DNA from: CAXNKG01 sp964202965
GTDB taxonomy: Bacteria; Acidobacteriota; Vicinamibacteria; Vicinamibacterales; UBA2999
Reading direction: 5' to 3'
Assembly (NCBI GenBank): GCA_964202965.1
Contig: CAXNKG010000007.1
Coordinates: 1-64,000, forward strand
DNA: 64,000 nucleotides
Each line of letters begins with the position of its first letter. The stretch's first letter is position 1. Positions 41,261 to 49,595 of this stretch are shown here, one piece after another. Made by a program: the position numbers and the translations under genes. Below the pieces are notes generated by a model. The model saw only the letters and a list, made by a program, of their open reading frames with translations, was not told the origin of the DNA and searched no databases.

Positions 41261-41850
41261 GGAGGCGGACGATGTGTGACGCTCGAACCGTGTTGACGGG
41301 ATTGCTCGTGTGCGCCGTGGTCGCAAGCGCCATCGGAGGCGCCGTCGGAAACGCCGCCGCGCAGCACACATCGTTGTACGACCTGCCTGCGCGGGCGCTC
41401 GACGGCACGCCCGCCAGCCTCGCGCAATATCGGGGCACCGTCAGTGTGGTCGTCAACGTGGCGAGCTTCTGCGGTTACACGCCGCAGTACGCGGGGTTGG
41501 AAAAGCTCTACCGGGAGATGAAGGGGAAGGGCGTCAACGTCCTCGGCTTTCCGAGCAACGACTTCGGCGAGCAGGAGCCGGGCACGGCGCAGGAGATCGC
41601 GACGTTCTGCCGGACGAATTACGACGTCACCTTTCCGCTGTTCGAAAAGGTCGTCACGCGCAGCGGCGCGGGACAGTCTCCTGTGTACGCGTTCCTTGGA
41701 CGATCCGGCAACCTGCCGGCGTGGAACTTCAGCAAATACGTGCTCGGCCGAGACGGGAAGGTCGTCGCGTTCTTTCCAAGCGACGTGACGCCGGAAGACC
41801 CGCGGCTCCGTGCGGCGATCGCGAAGGCGCTAGCGAACCGCGCGAAATAG
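41257..41850 (+). CDS. Secreted glutathione-peroxidase-family thiol peroxidase (Cys type)
   Basis: 197 residues. Signal peptide-like N-terminus (residues 1-35), then LYDLPARALDGTPASLAQYRGTVSVVVNVASFCGYTPQY with peroxidatic Cys72, FPSNDFGEQEPGTAQEIATFC and LPAWNFSKYVLGRDGKVVAFF with the catalytic Trp/Asn. The active residue is Cys, not Sec, although this genome makes selenocysteine. Probably thioredoxin-dependent. Confidence 0.9.
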   Translation: MRRRTMCDARTVLTGLLVCAVVASAIGGAVGNAAAQHTSLYDLPARALDGTPASLAQYRGTVSVVVNVASFCGYTPQYAGLEKLYREMKGKGVNVLGFPSNDFGEQEPGTAQEIATFCRTNYDVTFPLFEKVVTRSGAGQSPVYAFLGRSGNLPAWNFSKYVLGRDGKVVAFFPSDVTPEDPRLRAAIAKALANRAK

Positions 41851-42573
41851 GCGCTCGTCGTAGAGACCGGCGTCGGGCGAGAGTTGCTGCAGTACCTCGC
41901 GCAGTGTCTTCGTGTGGGCGGCCGCGACGTGCGCCTCGTAGGCGCGCTGATCCCTCCAGCTTTCCACGAACGTAAAGTGGTTCATCCGCACGCCCTGCAG
42001 GACATCGAACCGCAGGTTGCCGGTCTCCTTGCGGCTGGCCATCGCCTGGCCCTGCATCATCTCGCGCGCCTTCGGGACGCCTGCCGGGACGACATCGACA
42101 TGCGTCACGACGGTCACCGTCCCGTCGGCCGCCGCGCCAGCCGGCTCTCGCGTGAGACCGGTATGCGACCGCTCGTCGTACGGACTGACGCGGAGCGGCG
42201 TCAGCTTCTCGCGGAACTGGGTGACGTGCGCCGCGCCCCGATGCGCCTTCCACGAGGCGTCGTCATTCCACTCTTCGGTGATGACGAAATGTCCCGGGAG
42301 CCCGACGCGCTGCAGGACCTCGACCTTGGTGTTGCCCGCGGCCTTTCGCGCCGCGTCGCGATACCCGCGCAGGAGCGGCACGGCCTGTGCGTCTGCAGAC
42401 GGCGCCACTTCGATGTAGCTGACGATGACCCGCGGACCCTCGGGGACAGATGGTGCTTGGGGTGCTTGGGGTGCTTGAGGTGCTTGAGGTGCTTGAGGTG
42501 CCGCGCCCTCGCCGAATGCGGTGTGGCTCAGCGACAGGACGATCAGTGTGCAGACGAACGTGGCGTGACGCAT
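41830..42573 (-). CDS. Secreted protein with two antibiotic-biosynthesis-monooxygenase (ABM) domains
   Basis: 247 residues. A signal peptide and an Ala-Pro-Gln repeat linker (five copies) precede two ferredoxin-like ABM domains: VIVSYIEVAPSADAQAVPLLRGYRDAARKAAGNTKVEVLQ ... and VTVVTHVDVVPAGVPKAREMMQGQAMASRKETGNLRFDVLQ ..., each with FVITEEWNDDASWKAH or FTFVESWRDQRAYEAH. The family degrades heme or oxidises polyketides; no specific role can be read here. It overlaps the GPx gene tail-to-tail by 21 bases. Confidence 0.82.
   Translation of the reverse strand: MRHATFVCTLIVLSLSHTAFGEGAAPQAPQAPQAPQAPQAPSVPEGPRVIVSYIEVAPSADAQAVPLLRGYRDAARKAAGNTKVEVLQRVGLPGHFVITEEWNDDASWKAHRGAAHVTQFREKLTPLRVSPYDERSHTGLTREPAGAAADGTVTVVTHVDVVPAGVPKAREMMQGQAMASRKETGNLRFDVLQGVRMNHFTFVESWRDQRAYEAHVAAAHTKTLREVLQQLSPDAGLYDERLFRAVR
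42452..42501. repeat. 9-bp tandem repeat inside the ABM gene
   Basis: Five full copies of GGTGCTTGG/GGTGCTTGA plus a partial copy encode the Ala-Pro-Gln linker on the minus strand. The units are nearly identical in bases, so the number is likely to change by slippage without breaking the frame. Confidence 0.85.
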
Positions 42574-42706
42574 GGTGTGCCTCCCGGCGACCGCAATAAT
42601 ACGATGGAGACAGGGCGCCGACCTGACGTTCTTTCCGCGGCCCGCATGGCGTCCCTGTTCGTGCCGGGCCCTGCCGTGGCGTCCGCGCCCGCCGCCGATA
42701 GCCATC

Positions 42707-42712
42707 TATAAT
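42707..42712 (+). promoter_or_regulatory. -10 box of the serine hydrolase gene
   Basis: TATAAT, 17 bases before the ATG at 42729, in a GC-rich stretch. No clear -35. Confidence 0.45.
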
Positions 42713-42728
42713 CGCGACGATTCAGGCG

Positions 42729-43826
42729 ATGCGGAAGAACTGGCTGAAACTCCTGATATTCGGCGCGGTCGTCGTCATGTCCGCGGGTCTGGCGGCGCAG
42801 CGGCCGGCCGTCTGGAGCGCCGACGCGCTCGATGCCGAAGCGCGGGGGCTCTCGCGGCTGCACAGCTTGCTCGTCAGCCGGCGCGGCGAACTCGTCTTCG
42901 AGCGCTACTACAACGGCATCCGCCGCGAACGTCCCGCCAACATCAAGTCGGCGTCGAAGAGTGTCATCTCCGCGCTCGTCGGCATTGCCGTCGAGCGGAA
43001 GCTGATTCCCTCGGTCACCACGCCGATCGTCACGTACTTCCCTGAACTCGCCCAGGATCCGGACAAGCGCAAGCGCGAGATTACCGTCGAGCATCTCCTC
43101 ACCATGCGTCCCGGTCTCGAGGGGACGAGCAATCGCAATTACGGCGCATGGGTTACGAGCAGGAACTGGGTCCGGCATGCCCTGGCGCGGCCAATGTTCG
43201 CGGCGCCCGGCGAGGAAATGGAATACAGCACCGGCAACACCCACCTGCTCTCCGCGATCGTCACCAAGGCCACCGGGACGAGCACGTTGGCCTTCGCTAA
43301 CGAGGCGCTGGCCAAGCCCCTCGGCTTTGCGCTGCCGCCGTGGCCCCGCGATCCGCAGGGGATCTATTTCGGCGGCAACGACATGCTCATGACGCCGCGG
43401 CAGATGGTCGCCTTCGGCGAGCTCTACCTGAATCGCGGCCGCTGGCCGTACGTCGGGGTGCCGCGCACGGCTCCGACCGAACAGGTCCTGCCGGCGTCAT
43501 GGGTCGAGCGCTCCTGCGACGGCCGCGCCCGGAACCGCCGCCCGGGAGGTCCTGGTTTCAATGGCAACGTCGACGATCCCCTGCGCGATCGGGAATACGG
43601 CTTCGGCTGGTGGGTCCACGAGATTCGCGGCTACGACACCTGCTTCGCGTGGGGCTACGGCGGACAGTACATCTTCGTGGTGCCCCAGCTCGATCTGGTG
43701 ATCGTGACGACCTCATCGCCCGACGTCAGCGAAGAGCGCCGCGGGCATCGCGCCGCGCTCTTCGACGTCCTTGATACGTATGTCGTCGCCCCGCTGGCCA
43801 GTGAAATGGGGTCAGACCCCAATTAA
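42729..43826 (+). CDS. Secreted beta-lactamase/serine-hydrolase family protein
   Basis: 365 residues. Signal peptide MRKNWLKLLIFGAVVVMSAGLAA. The catalytic SxxK is S74-A-S-K77 (NIKSASKSVISAL). YST at EYSTGNTHL is the second element, and the C-terminal GYGGQYIFVVPQLDLVIV resembles the KTG strand region. It belongs to the class C/esterase-like set whose members hydrolyse esters or peptides. The last residues (GSDPN) are encoded by a palindromic repeat, so the original C-terminus may have been changed. Confidence 0.87.
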   Translation: MRKNWLKLLIFGAVVVMSAGLAAQRPAVWSADALDAEARGLSRLHSLLVSRRGELVFERYYNGIRRERPANIKSASKSVISALVGIAVERKLIPSVTTPIVTYFPELAQDPDKRKREITVEHLLTMRPGLEGTSNRNYGAWVTSRNWVRHALARPMFAAPGEEMEYSTGNTHLLSAIVTKATGTSTLAFANEALAKPLGFALPPWPRDPQGIYFGGNDMLMTPRQMVAFGELYLNRGRWPYVGVPRTAPTEQVLPASWVERSCDGRARNRRPGGPGFNGNVDDPLRDREYGFGWWVHEIRGYDTCFAWGYGGQYIFVVPQLDLVIVTTSSPDVSEERRGHRAALFDVLDTYVVAPLASEMGSDPN

Positions 43827-43828
43827 TT
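43808..43828. repeat. Palindromic REP-like element, GGGGTCAGACCCC
   Basis: GGGGTC-A-GACCCC (43808-43820) followed by AATTAATT. The same core recurs at 46100-46112. It covers the stop of the serine hydrolase gene. The rest of the 165-base gap to 43991 holds only the ribosome site of the next gene. Confidence 0.65.
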
Positions 43829-43991
43829 GGCGTGGGGTTTTGACTGGATCCCGCACTCCAGTTTCTGCGCGGGTTTAACGGATCGATCGGTTCTTTCGGC
43901 GTTGACCCCCCGCCCCTCCAGATAGTACAAAGAGCGGCCCTTCTCGCCCGTCCCGCGCCTAGTCGAGGGGGAACTTCTGGAGGCTTACCTG

Positions 43992-46085
43992 GTGGCGACC
44001 CTGCACATCCGTCCCGACATTCGCGAACAATATTCAACGCTTTTCGGCACACGAACCGTCAACGGCCGCACGGTCGACGTCGAGAGACTGATCGCCGACA
44101 TGTCGGCGCCGGTGCGCGACGAGCTGCGCCGGTTGCTGGCCGAGCGGCACGTCTATCAGCGGCGTGTGGGCAACAAGACCGCGCGCTACGCGTTTCTGGC
44201 CGCGAACGAGGAGGTGTCCGACGCGGATGGCAGCTCGACCACCGTCGGCCGGGTCCGGCAGGGGATGCTCGACGGTTTTTTCGGTCGCAAGACCGCCGAC
44301 GCGTGGCGGCTGAATCCGACCGTACCTATTCCGGCCGATACGATGCGCCCGGGCCTGGAAGGGACGGGACCCGCGATCGACCTGGGGATGGCGTTCGGCG
44401 CCCTCAACAGCGGCGCCTCGCAGTGGATGTGGGACTGGGAGGACGCGGGCGGCGACTACAAGGATCAGCTCTACCGGGCGTGGGTGAATCTGTCCGAGAT
44501 CCTCGCGCACAGGTGGGACGGCAGGCCGTTCGAACATCCGACCAAGAAACGCAGCTACAGGATCGAGGCGACGCCCGACAAGTGGCCGACGATCTTCCAC
44601 CGCGTCCCCGGCCTGCACCTGCGCAACCGCCAGATCACACTCGACGGCGACGCCGTACCGGCGATCGTGCCCGCGCTCGTCATTCACGCCGTCACCAACT
44701 ACGACGCGCAGAAGAAGAACGGGTCCGGGATTTACTACTACGTCCCCAAGATCGAGACCTGGCAGGAAGCGCGCCTTGTGGCGAAGCTCCTGAAGCAGCT
44801 CGAGGCGGCGCTCGGCCTCACGCGCGGCACCCTCAAGATCAAGATGCTGAACGAGCGCGCCGAGTACGCGCTGCAGCAGGAAGTGATCATGTGGGTCCTG
44901 CGCGAGAATCTCATCGGGCCGAACGTCGGCCGCTGGGACTACATCAACAGCCGCGAGGAAATGTTCCGCCACGATCCGGCGATGGTCATTCCCGATCCGC
45001 CGTCGGTCACGATGACCGAGCCGTCGATGAGCTATTACACGATGCGCAACGCGCTGCTCGCGACGCTGGCGGGCGGCATGCCGATCGGCGGCATGGCGGC
45101 GCAGATGCAGAACCCGAAGGCGCCCGAAAACGACGTCAAGGCGCTTCGGGACATCTGGTTCGATAAGCTCCGGGAGCGGCTCACCGGCCTCTTCAAGATC
45201 AACGGGAAGCTCTACGACACGTATCGACAGAGCTGGGTGGCCACGACCCAGAAGCACTACGTGGACGCGGGCCGCGAGTCGCTGACCGTCGACGTGGCCG
45301 ATCTGCAGAAAGTCGTCGACAAGGTCAACGAGGACGAGCGCACGCGTCTCGAGTTTCTCGGACTCGTCAAGAACGGCGCGATCACGCCGCTCGAACTGAC
45401 TGAGGCCGATCTGACCGTCGACAGGCTCTTCTCGGAGGAGGCGCAGACGCGTCTGCTGTCGCGCCCGCAGGGTCCGACGACCGAGGACGGCCTGCGCTAC
45501 GCGATGTACATGGCGACCGAGTACATGTACCAGCAGCTGCAGGGAAACAACGCGGCTGCGATCCTCGACCCGCGCACCGGGCTGCGCTTCATGAACGATT
45601 TCGCCACCTACGAGATCTTCTGGCACTTCCTCTATCTGACGGTGTTCCACGGTGCGGCAATCACCGGGGACGGGAAGATGTCGAAGAAGGGCGACCGCGT
45701 GACGCCGGAGCTCTTCGTGAAGCTGATCGACGAGCGCCGCGACACGGTGAAGGAGCTGTTCAAGGATTTGGGTGTCACCTACGAGAAGACGAACGCCGAG
45801 CTCGTGCTCCAGTTGATGCAGCGCCAGGTTGTCGAGAAGGTTGACGGCAGGCTCGTGCCGCAGAAGCGATGGATCAAGTACGGGTCGCGCGTGCTGCTGG
45901 CCATCATCGAGCAGCCGGAAGCCGACCGTGACGCGATCCTCGACGCGATCTTCAGCGATCGGCAGGTGACCGCCGACGCGCTCGGCAGGGCCTCCGATCC
46001 GGCGGCTCGCGCCCGGATCGAGAAGGCGCTCGACGCGCACGACTATGTGTACGACGTGTTCAAGGCGCCGGCGCCGGCCGCCTAG
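43992..46085 (+). CDS. Malate-synthase-like enzyme
   Basis: 697 residues, longer than malate synthase A (about 530). It shows the family core: AFGALNSGASQWMWDWEDAGGDYKDQLYRAWVNLSEIL, GIYYYVPKIETWQEARLVAKLLKQLEAALGL, GTLKIKMLNERAEYALQQEVIMWVLRENLIGPNVGRWDYI and GGMPIGGMAAQMQNPK. The acid and Arg residues of the TIM-barrel site sit in these stretches. It condenses glyoxylate with acetyl-CoA if true to type. The extra N- and C-terminal parts are unexplained. GTG 43992, GGAGG upstream. No isocitrate lyase is in the window. Confidence 0.78.
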   Translation: MATLHIRPDIREQYSTLFGTRTVNGRTVDVERLIADMSAPVRDELRRLLAERHVYQRRVGNKTARYAFLAANEEVSDADGSSTTVGRVRQGMLDGFFGRKTADAWRLNPTVPIPADTMRPGLEGTGPAIDLGMAFGALNSGASQWMWDWEDAGGDYKDQLYRAWVNLSEILAHRWDGRPFEHPTKKRSYRIEATPDKWPTIFHRVPGLHLRNRQITLDGDAVPAIVPALVIHAVTNYDAQKKNGSGIYYYVPKIETWQEARLVAKLLKQLEAALGLTRGTLKIKMLNERAEYALQQEVIMWVLRENLIGPNVGRWDYINSREEMFRHDPAMVIPDPPSVTMTEPSMSYYTMRNALLATLAGGMPIGGMAAQMQNPKAPENDVKALRDIWFDKLRERLTGLFKINGKLYDTYRQSWVATTQKHYVDAGRESLTVDVADLQKVVDKVNEDERTRLEFLGLVKNGAITPLELTEADLTVDRLFSEEAQTRLLSRPQGPTTEDGLRYAMYMATEYMYQQLQGNNAAAILDPRTGLRFMNDFATYEIFWHFLYLTVFHGAAITGDGKMSKKGDRVTPELFVKLIDERRDTVKELFKDLGVTYEKTNAELVLQLMQRQVVEKVDGRLVPQKRWIKYGSRVLLAIIEQPEADRDAILDAIFSDRQVTADALGRASDPAARARIEKALDAHDYVYDVFKAPAPAA

Positions 46086-46099
46086 TGTGGGTTCTGTGT

Positions 46100-46112
46100 G
46101 GGGTCTGACCCC
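46100..46112. repeat. Palindromic REP-like element, GGGGTCTGACCCC
   Basis: A perfect palindrome with one central base, 15 bases past the malate-synthase-like stop and just beyond the convergent OxlT gene end. It could act as a bidirectional terminator. Same family as 43808-43820. Confidence 0.65.
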
Positions 46113-46114
46113 GG

Positions 46115-47377
46115 TCAGCGCTGCGCTATCGTCCGGAGGCGCATCGGCTTCAGCACGAACAGGGCCATCATGGCGGCGACGATGTTGAGGATGGCCGCGA
46201 CATAGAAGACGGCGTGCCAGCTGCCGGTCGCCGTGGTCAGCACGTTGGCCAACGGGATCAGCAGCGCCGCCGTGCCTTTCGCCGTGTACAGCATGCCGTA
46301 GTTGGTGGTCGCGAACTTCCGGCCGTAGATGTCGGTGCAGGTCGCAGGGAACAGCGAGTAGATCTCGCCCCAGGCAAAGAACACCAGGCCGGACAGGATG
46401 ACGAACAACAGCGGGTTGGCCGCGAACAGGAGCAGCGCATAGATGCCGATGCCTTCGATGAGGAAGGCGAAGAACATCGTGTTCTCGCGGCCGACGCGAT
46501 CCGACACCCATCCGAAGAACGGCCGGCACACCCCGTTGAGCACGCGGTCGATCGTCAGGGCGAACGTGAGCGCCGGCAGGGTCAGTCCCAGGATGGACAC
46601 CGGGATGCCGGCGACGTTGAAGTCCGTGGCAATCGGCGCCAGCTGCGCCACCGCCATCAGGCCGCCGGACCCGACCATGACGAACATCGCGTACATCACC
46701 CAGAAGACCGGTGTCCTGAGCACTTCAGCGGGCCTGTAGTCCCGTCGTGTCTGCTGGACCGCCGTCGCCGCGGGTGCGGCGACCTCGCCGGCCTGCGGCG
46801 CGCGCATCAGCAGCGCGACCACGACCACGACGAGGCCCTGGCCGATTCCGAACCAGAGGAACGCGGATTCATATCCGCTCGACTGGATCATGTTGGAGAT
46901 GGGAATCACGGTCAGCGCAGAACCGGCGCCGAAGCCCGCGGCCGTCAGGCCGGCCGCCAGGCCGCGCCGATCGGGAAACCATTTCAGCGCGTTGCCGACC
47001 GAGCCGCCGTAGATCACCCCCGCGCCGATGCCCCCGATCGCCGCGCCGAGGTACAGCAGGAACAACGAGTCGGCGACCGAGTTGACGACCCACGCAATCG
47101 CCACCAGCACGCCGCTGCCGCTGATCATGACGCGCGGGCCGTACTTGTCGATGAGATACCCTTCAATCGGGACGAGCCATGTCTCCGTCAACACGAAGAT
47201 CGTGAAGGCGACCTGAATCGCCGCGCGGCCCCACTGATATTTCTCGTCGATCGGCCCGACGAACAGCGTCCAACCGTATTGCAGGTTGGCGATCATCACC
47301 ATGCAGAGGATGCCGAAGAGCAGCTGTCCCCAGCGCGTTGCTGCGGACGCCTGGGAGCCGGTGATGGTGGTGGTCAA
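46115..47377 (-). CDS. MFS oxalate/formate antiporter-like transporter
   Basis: 420 residues with twelve predicted membrane segments. OxlT-like features: MIANLQYGWTLFVGPIDEKYQWGRAAIQVAFTIFVLTETWLVPIEGYLIDKYGPR, GSVGNALKWFPDRRGLAAGLTAAGFGAGSALTVIPI and GVCRPFFGWVSDRVGRENTMF. It lies next to frc and is divergent from the hydratase-frc operon, so oxalate (or a related diacid) uptake is inferred. Confidence 0.88.
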   Translation of the reverse strand: MTTTITGSQASAATRWGQLLFGILCMVMIANLQYGWTLFVGPIDEKYQWGRAAIQVAFTIFVLTETWLVPIEGYLIDKYGPRVMISGSGVLVAIAWVVNSVADSLFLLYLGAAIGGIGAGVIYGGSVGNALKWFPDRRGLAAGLTAAGFGAGSALTVIPISNMIQSSGYESAFLWFGIGQGLVVVVVALLMRAPQAGEVAAPAATAVQQTRRDYRPAEVLRTPVFWVMYAMFVMVGSGGLMAVAQLAPIATDFNVAGIPVSILGLTLPALTFALTIDRVLNGVCRPFFGWVSDRVGRENTMFFAFLIEGIGIYALLLFAANPLLFVILSGLVFFAWGEIYSLFPATCTDIYGRKFATTNYGMLYTAKGTAALLIPLANVLTTATGSWHAVFYVAAILNIVAAMMALFVLKPMRLRTIAQR

Positions 47378-47472
47378 ACGGGCGCCAGCCTATCATCCCG
47401 GCCGTCGGGTGTCGAGCGCGTCGCGCCGCCGTGCGCCGGATCGAACCCTTCGCGTGGGCGCCGTGCGCGGAC

Positions 47473-47478
47473 TACAAT
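47473..47478 (+). promoter_or_regulatory. -10 box of the hydratase-frc operon
   Basis: TACAAT ends eight bases before the ATG at 47487, so the transcript would start at or next to the start codon. No clear -35. Confidence 0.45.
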
Positions 47479-47486
47479 ACTCGCCC

Positions 47487-48305
47487 ATGACTGACGCCAA
47501 CGTCGCCGCGATCGCGCGCGAAATGCTCGACGCGTATGCCACCGGGAAATCGATCTCCGTACCGCCGTCGGCGCGCGACGGCGGCTTCGACCTCGACGCC
47601 GGCTACGCCGTGGAAGCCGAGATCGCCCGCCAGCGCAGGGCTGCGGGCCGGAACACCGTCGGGCGCAAGCTCGGCCTCGGGAATCGCGCCGTCTGGAAGA
47701 CCTTGAATCTGAAGACGCTCGTGTGGGCCAGCATGTACGACGACACGGTCCAGTACGCGAAAAACGGCCGCGGATCGGTTTCCGTGGGGATGATGCGTGC
47801 GCCGAAGATTGAGCCCGAGATCGCGGTGAAGCTCAAATCGGTCCCGGCCGCGGCGACAGCCGAAGCGGCGATCGAGGCGAGCGAGTGGATCGCGCTGGCG
47901 TTCGAAATCGTCGATTGCCCGTACCCGGAGTGGAAATTCCAGGGGGGCGATTTCATGGCCTCACTCGGCCTGCATGCGGCGCTACTCGTGGGCGAACCTC
48001 GCGCCGTTCGGCCCGGTGAAGCCGCGCAGCTGATCGAACGGCTCGGCGCGTTCACGGCCACCCTGACGAAGAACGGCGAGGTCGCGCAGCAGGGTGGGGG
48101 CAAGAACGTGCTGGACAACCCGGCGCTCTGTCTCGCCGAATTCGTGTCGGCGCTGCCGCAGCAGAAATTCACGGAACCGCTACGGGCCGGCGAGATCATC
48201 ACGACCGGATCGCTGACGCCGGCGCCGCTCGTCAGCGCCGGCGAACAGTGGCGGGTCGAAGCGTCGGGGCTCGACGTGGCGCCGCTGACCGTCGATCTGA
48301 CATAA
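47487..48305 (+). CDS. 2-keto-4-pentenoate hydratase / 4-oxalocrotonate decarboxylase family protein
   Basis: 272 residues. Typical segments are ISVPPSARDGGFDLDAGYAVEAEIARQRRAAGRNTVGRKLGLGNRAVWKTLNL, APKIEPEIAVKLKS (metal ligands Glu-x-Glu), EASEWIALAFEIVDCPYPEWKFQGGDFMASLGLHAALLVGEP and EIITTGSLTPAPLV. The family hydrates or decarboxylates 2-oxo acids in aromatic breakdown. Its place between OxlT-like and frc suggests a short-chain oxo-acid substrate instead. Confidence 0.85.
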   Translation: MTDANVAAIAREMLDAYATGKSISVPPSARDGGFDLDAGYAVEAEIARQRRAAGRNTVGRKLGLGNRAVWKTLNLKTLVWASMYDDTVQYAKNGRGSVSVGMMRAPKIEPEIAVKLKSVPAAATAEAAIEASEWIALAFEIVDCPYPEWKFQGGDFMASLGLHAALLVGEPRAVRPGEAAQLIERLGAFTATLTKNGEVAQQGGGKNVLDNPALCLAEFVSALPQQKFTEPLRAGEIITTGSLTPAPLVSAGEQWRVEASGLDVAPLTVDLT

Positions 48306-48335
48306 CCGCTTCACGACGACGAGGTACAGAGATAC

Positions 48336-49586
48336 ATGGGAAAGGCCCTGGAGGGGATTCGCATCCTGGATATGACACACGTGCAGTCGGGACCGACCTG
48401 CACGCAGATTCTGGCCTGGTTCGGAGCGGACGTCATCAAGGTCGAACGGCCGGGCGAGGGCGATCCGACGCGCGGCCAGCTGCGCGACAAACCGGGAGTG
48501 GACAGTCTCTATTTCACGATGCTGAACAGCAACAAGCGCGGCATCACATTGAATCCCAAGACGGAAGCCGGCAAGAAGATCTTCGCGACGCTGATCGAGA
48601 AGTGCGACGTGATGGTGGAGAACTTCGCGCCAGGCGCGATCGACCGCATGGGCTTTCCGTGGGAAAAGATCCAGCAGCTCAACCCGCGCATGATCTATGC
48701 GTCGGTGAAAGGATTCGGTCCCGGCCCGTACGAAGACTGCAAGGTGTACGAGAACGTCGCGCAGTGCACGGGCGGCTCCGCGTCGACGACCGGGGAGATC
48801 GGCAGGGTCCCTCTGGTCACCGGCTCCCAGATCGGCGACTCCGGCACGGGCATCCACCTGGTGGCGGGAATCCTGGCGGCGCTCTTCCAGCGCGAAACGA
48901 GCGGGCGTGGCCAGCGCGTGACTTGCGCGATGCAGGATGCGGTGCTGAACCTCTGCCGCGTGAAGCTGCGCGATCAGCAGCGCCTGGCCGAGACGGGTGT
49001 CCTCAAGGAGTATCCGCAATATCCGAATGGAAAATTCGGCGACGCCGTCCCCCGCGCCGGCAATGCCTCCGGCGGCGGACACCCGGGCTGGATCGTCAAG
49101 TGCAAGGGCTGGGAGACCGACCCGGACGCCTACATCTACGTGATCGCGCAGGTGCAGGCGTTCCCGACGCTCGCCAAGGTGATCGGGCACGCCGATTGGC
49201 TCGACGATCCGAACTTCAACACGCCTGATGCGCGCCTTCCCAGGCTGGCGGAGGTGTTCGCGGAGATTGAGAAGTGGACCATGACCATGGGCAAGATGGA
49301 GGTCATGGAGGTGTTGAATCCGCTCAACGTACCCTGCGGTCCGATTCTCTCAATGAAAGAGCTGGCCGAGGAGCCCTCCCTTCGCAAGACCGGAACCATT
49401 GTGGAAGTGGACCATCCCGAGCGCGGCACGTATCTGACGGTCGGCAATCCGATCAAGCTGTCGGATTCGCCAGCCGACGTCCGGCGTTCGCCGCTGTTCG
49501 GGGAGCACACCGAAGAAGTGCTGAAGACCGTCTGTGGTCTCAGCGATGCCGACATTCAGGCAGCGCGCCAGCAGGGCGCCATCTAG
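48336..49586 (+). CDS. frc: Formyl-CoA:oxalate CoA-transferase-like protein (CoA-transferase family III)
   Basis: 416 residues that match E. coli Frc along the whole length: GIRILDMTHVQSGPTCTQILAWFGADVIKVERPGEGDPTR, LYFTMLNSNKRGITLN, VENFAPGAIDRMGF, the catalytic Asp in SQIGDSGTGIHL, VLNLCRVKLRDQQRLAETG, EYPQYPNGKFGDAVPRAGNASGGGHPGWIVKCKGWETDPDAYIY and GPILSMKELAEEPSLRKTG. It transfers CoA from formyl-CoA to oxalate. No oxalyl-CoA decarboxylase is in the window. Confidence 0.93.
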   Translation: MGKALEGIRILDMTHVQSGPTCTQILAWFGADVIKVERPGEGDPTRGQLRDKPGVDSLYFTMLNSNKRGITLNPKTEAGKKIFATLIEKCDVMVENFAPGAIDRMGFPWEKIQQLNPRMIYASVKGFGPGPYEDCKVYENVAQCTGGSASTTGEIGRVPLVTGSQIGDSGTGIHLVAGILAALFQRETSGRGQRVTCAMQDAVLNLCRVKLRDQQRLAETGVLKEYPQYPNGKFGDAVPRAGNASGGGHPGWIVKCKGWETDPDAYIYVIAQVQAFPTLAKVIGHADWLDDPNFNTPDARLPRLAEVFAEIEKWTMTMGKMEVMEVLNPLNVPCGPILSMKELAEEPSLRKTGTIVEVDHPERGTYLTVGNPIKLSDSPADVRRSPLFGEHTEEVLKTVCGLSDADIQAARQQGAI

Positions 49587-49595
49587 GAGCAGGTC

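Noticed and set aside
41468..41474. The glutathione peroxidase active site as a second selenoprotein.
   Set aside because: The codon is TGC (Cys72), not TGA, so it is the Cys form.
42452..42501. A CRISPR-like array.
   Set aside because: The units are 9 bp without spacers and lie inside a coding frame. No cas genes are present.
44034..46529. An 831-codon minus-strand frame.
   Set aside because: It mirrors the malate-synthase-like gene and the end of the transporter gene, and has no signal, domain or ribosome site.
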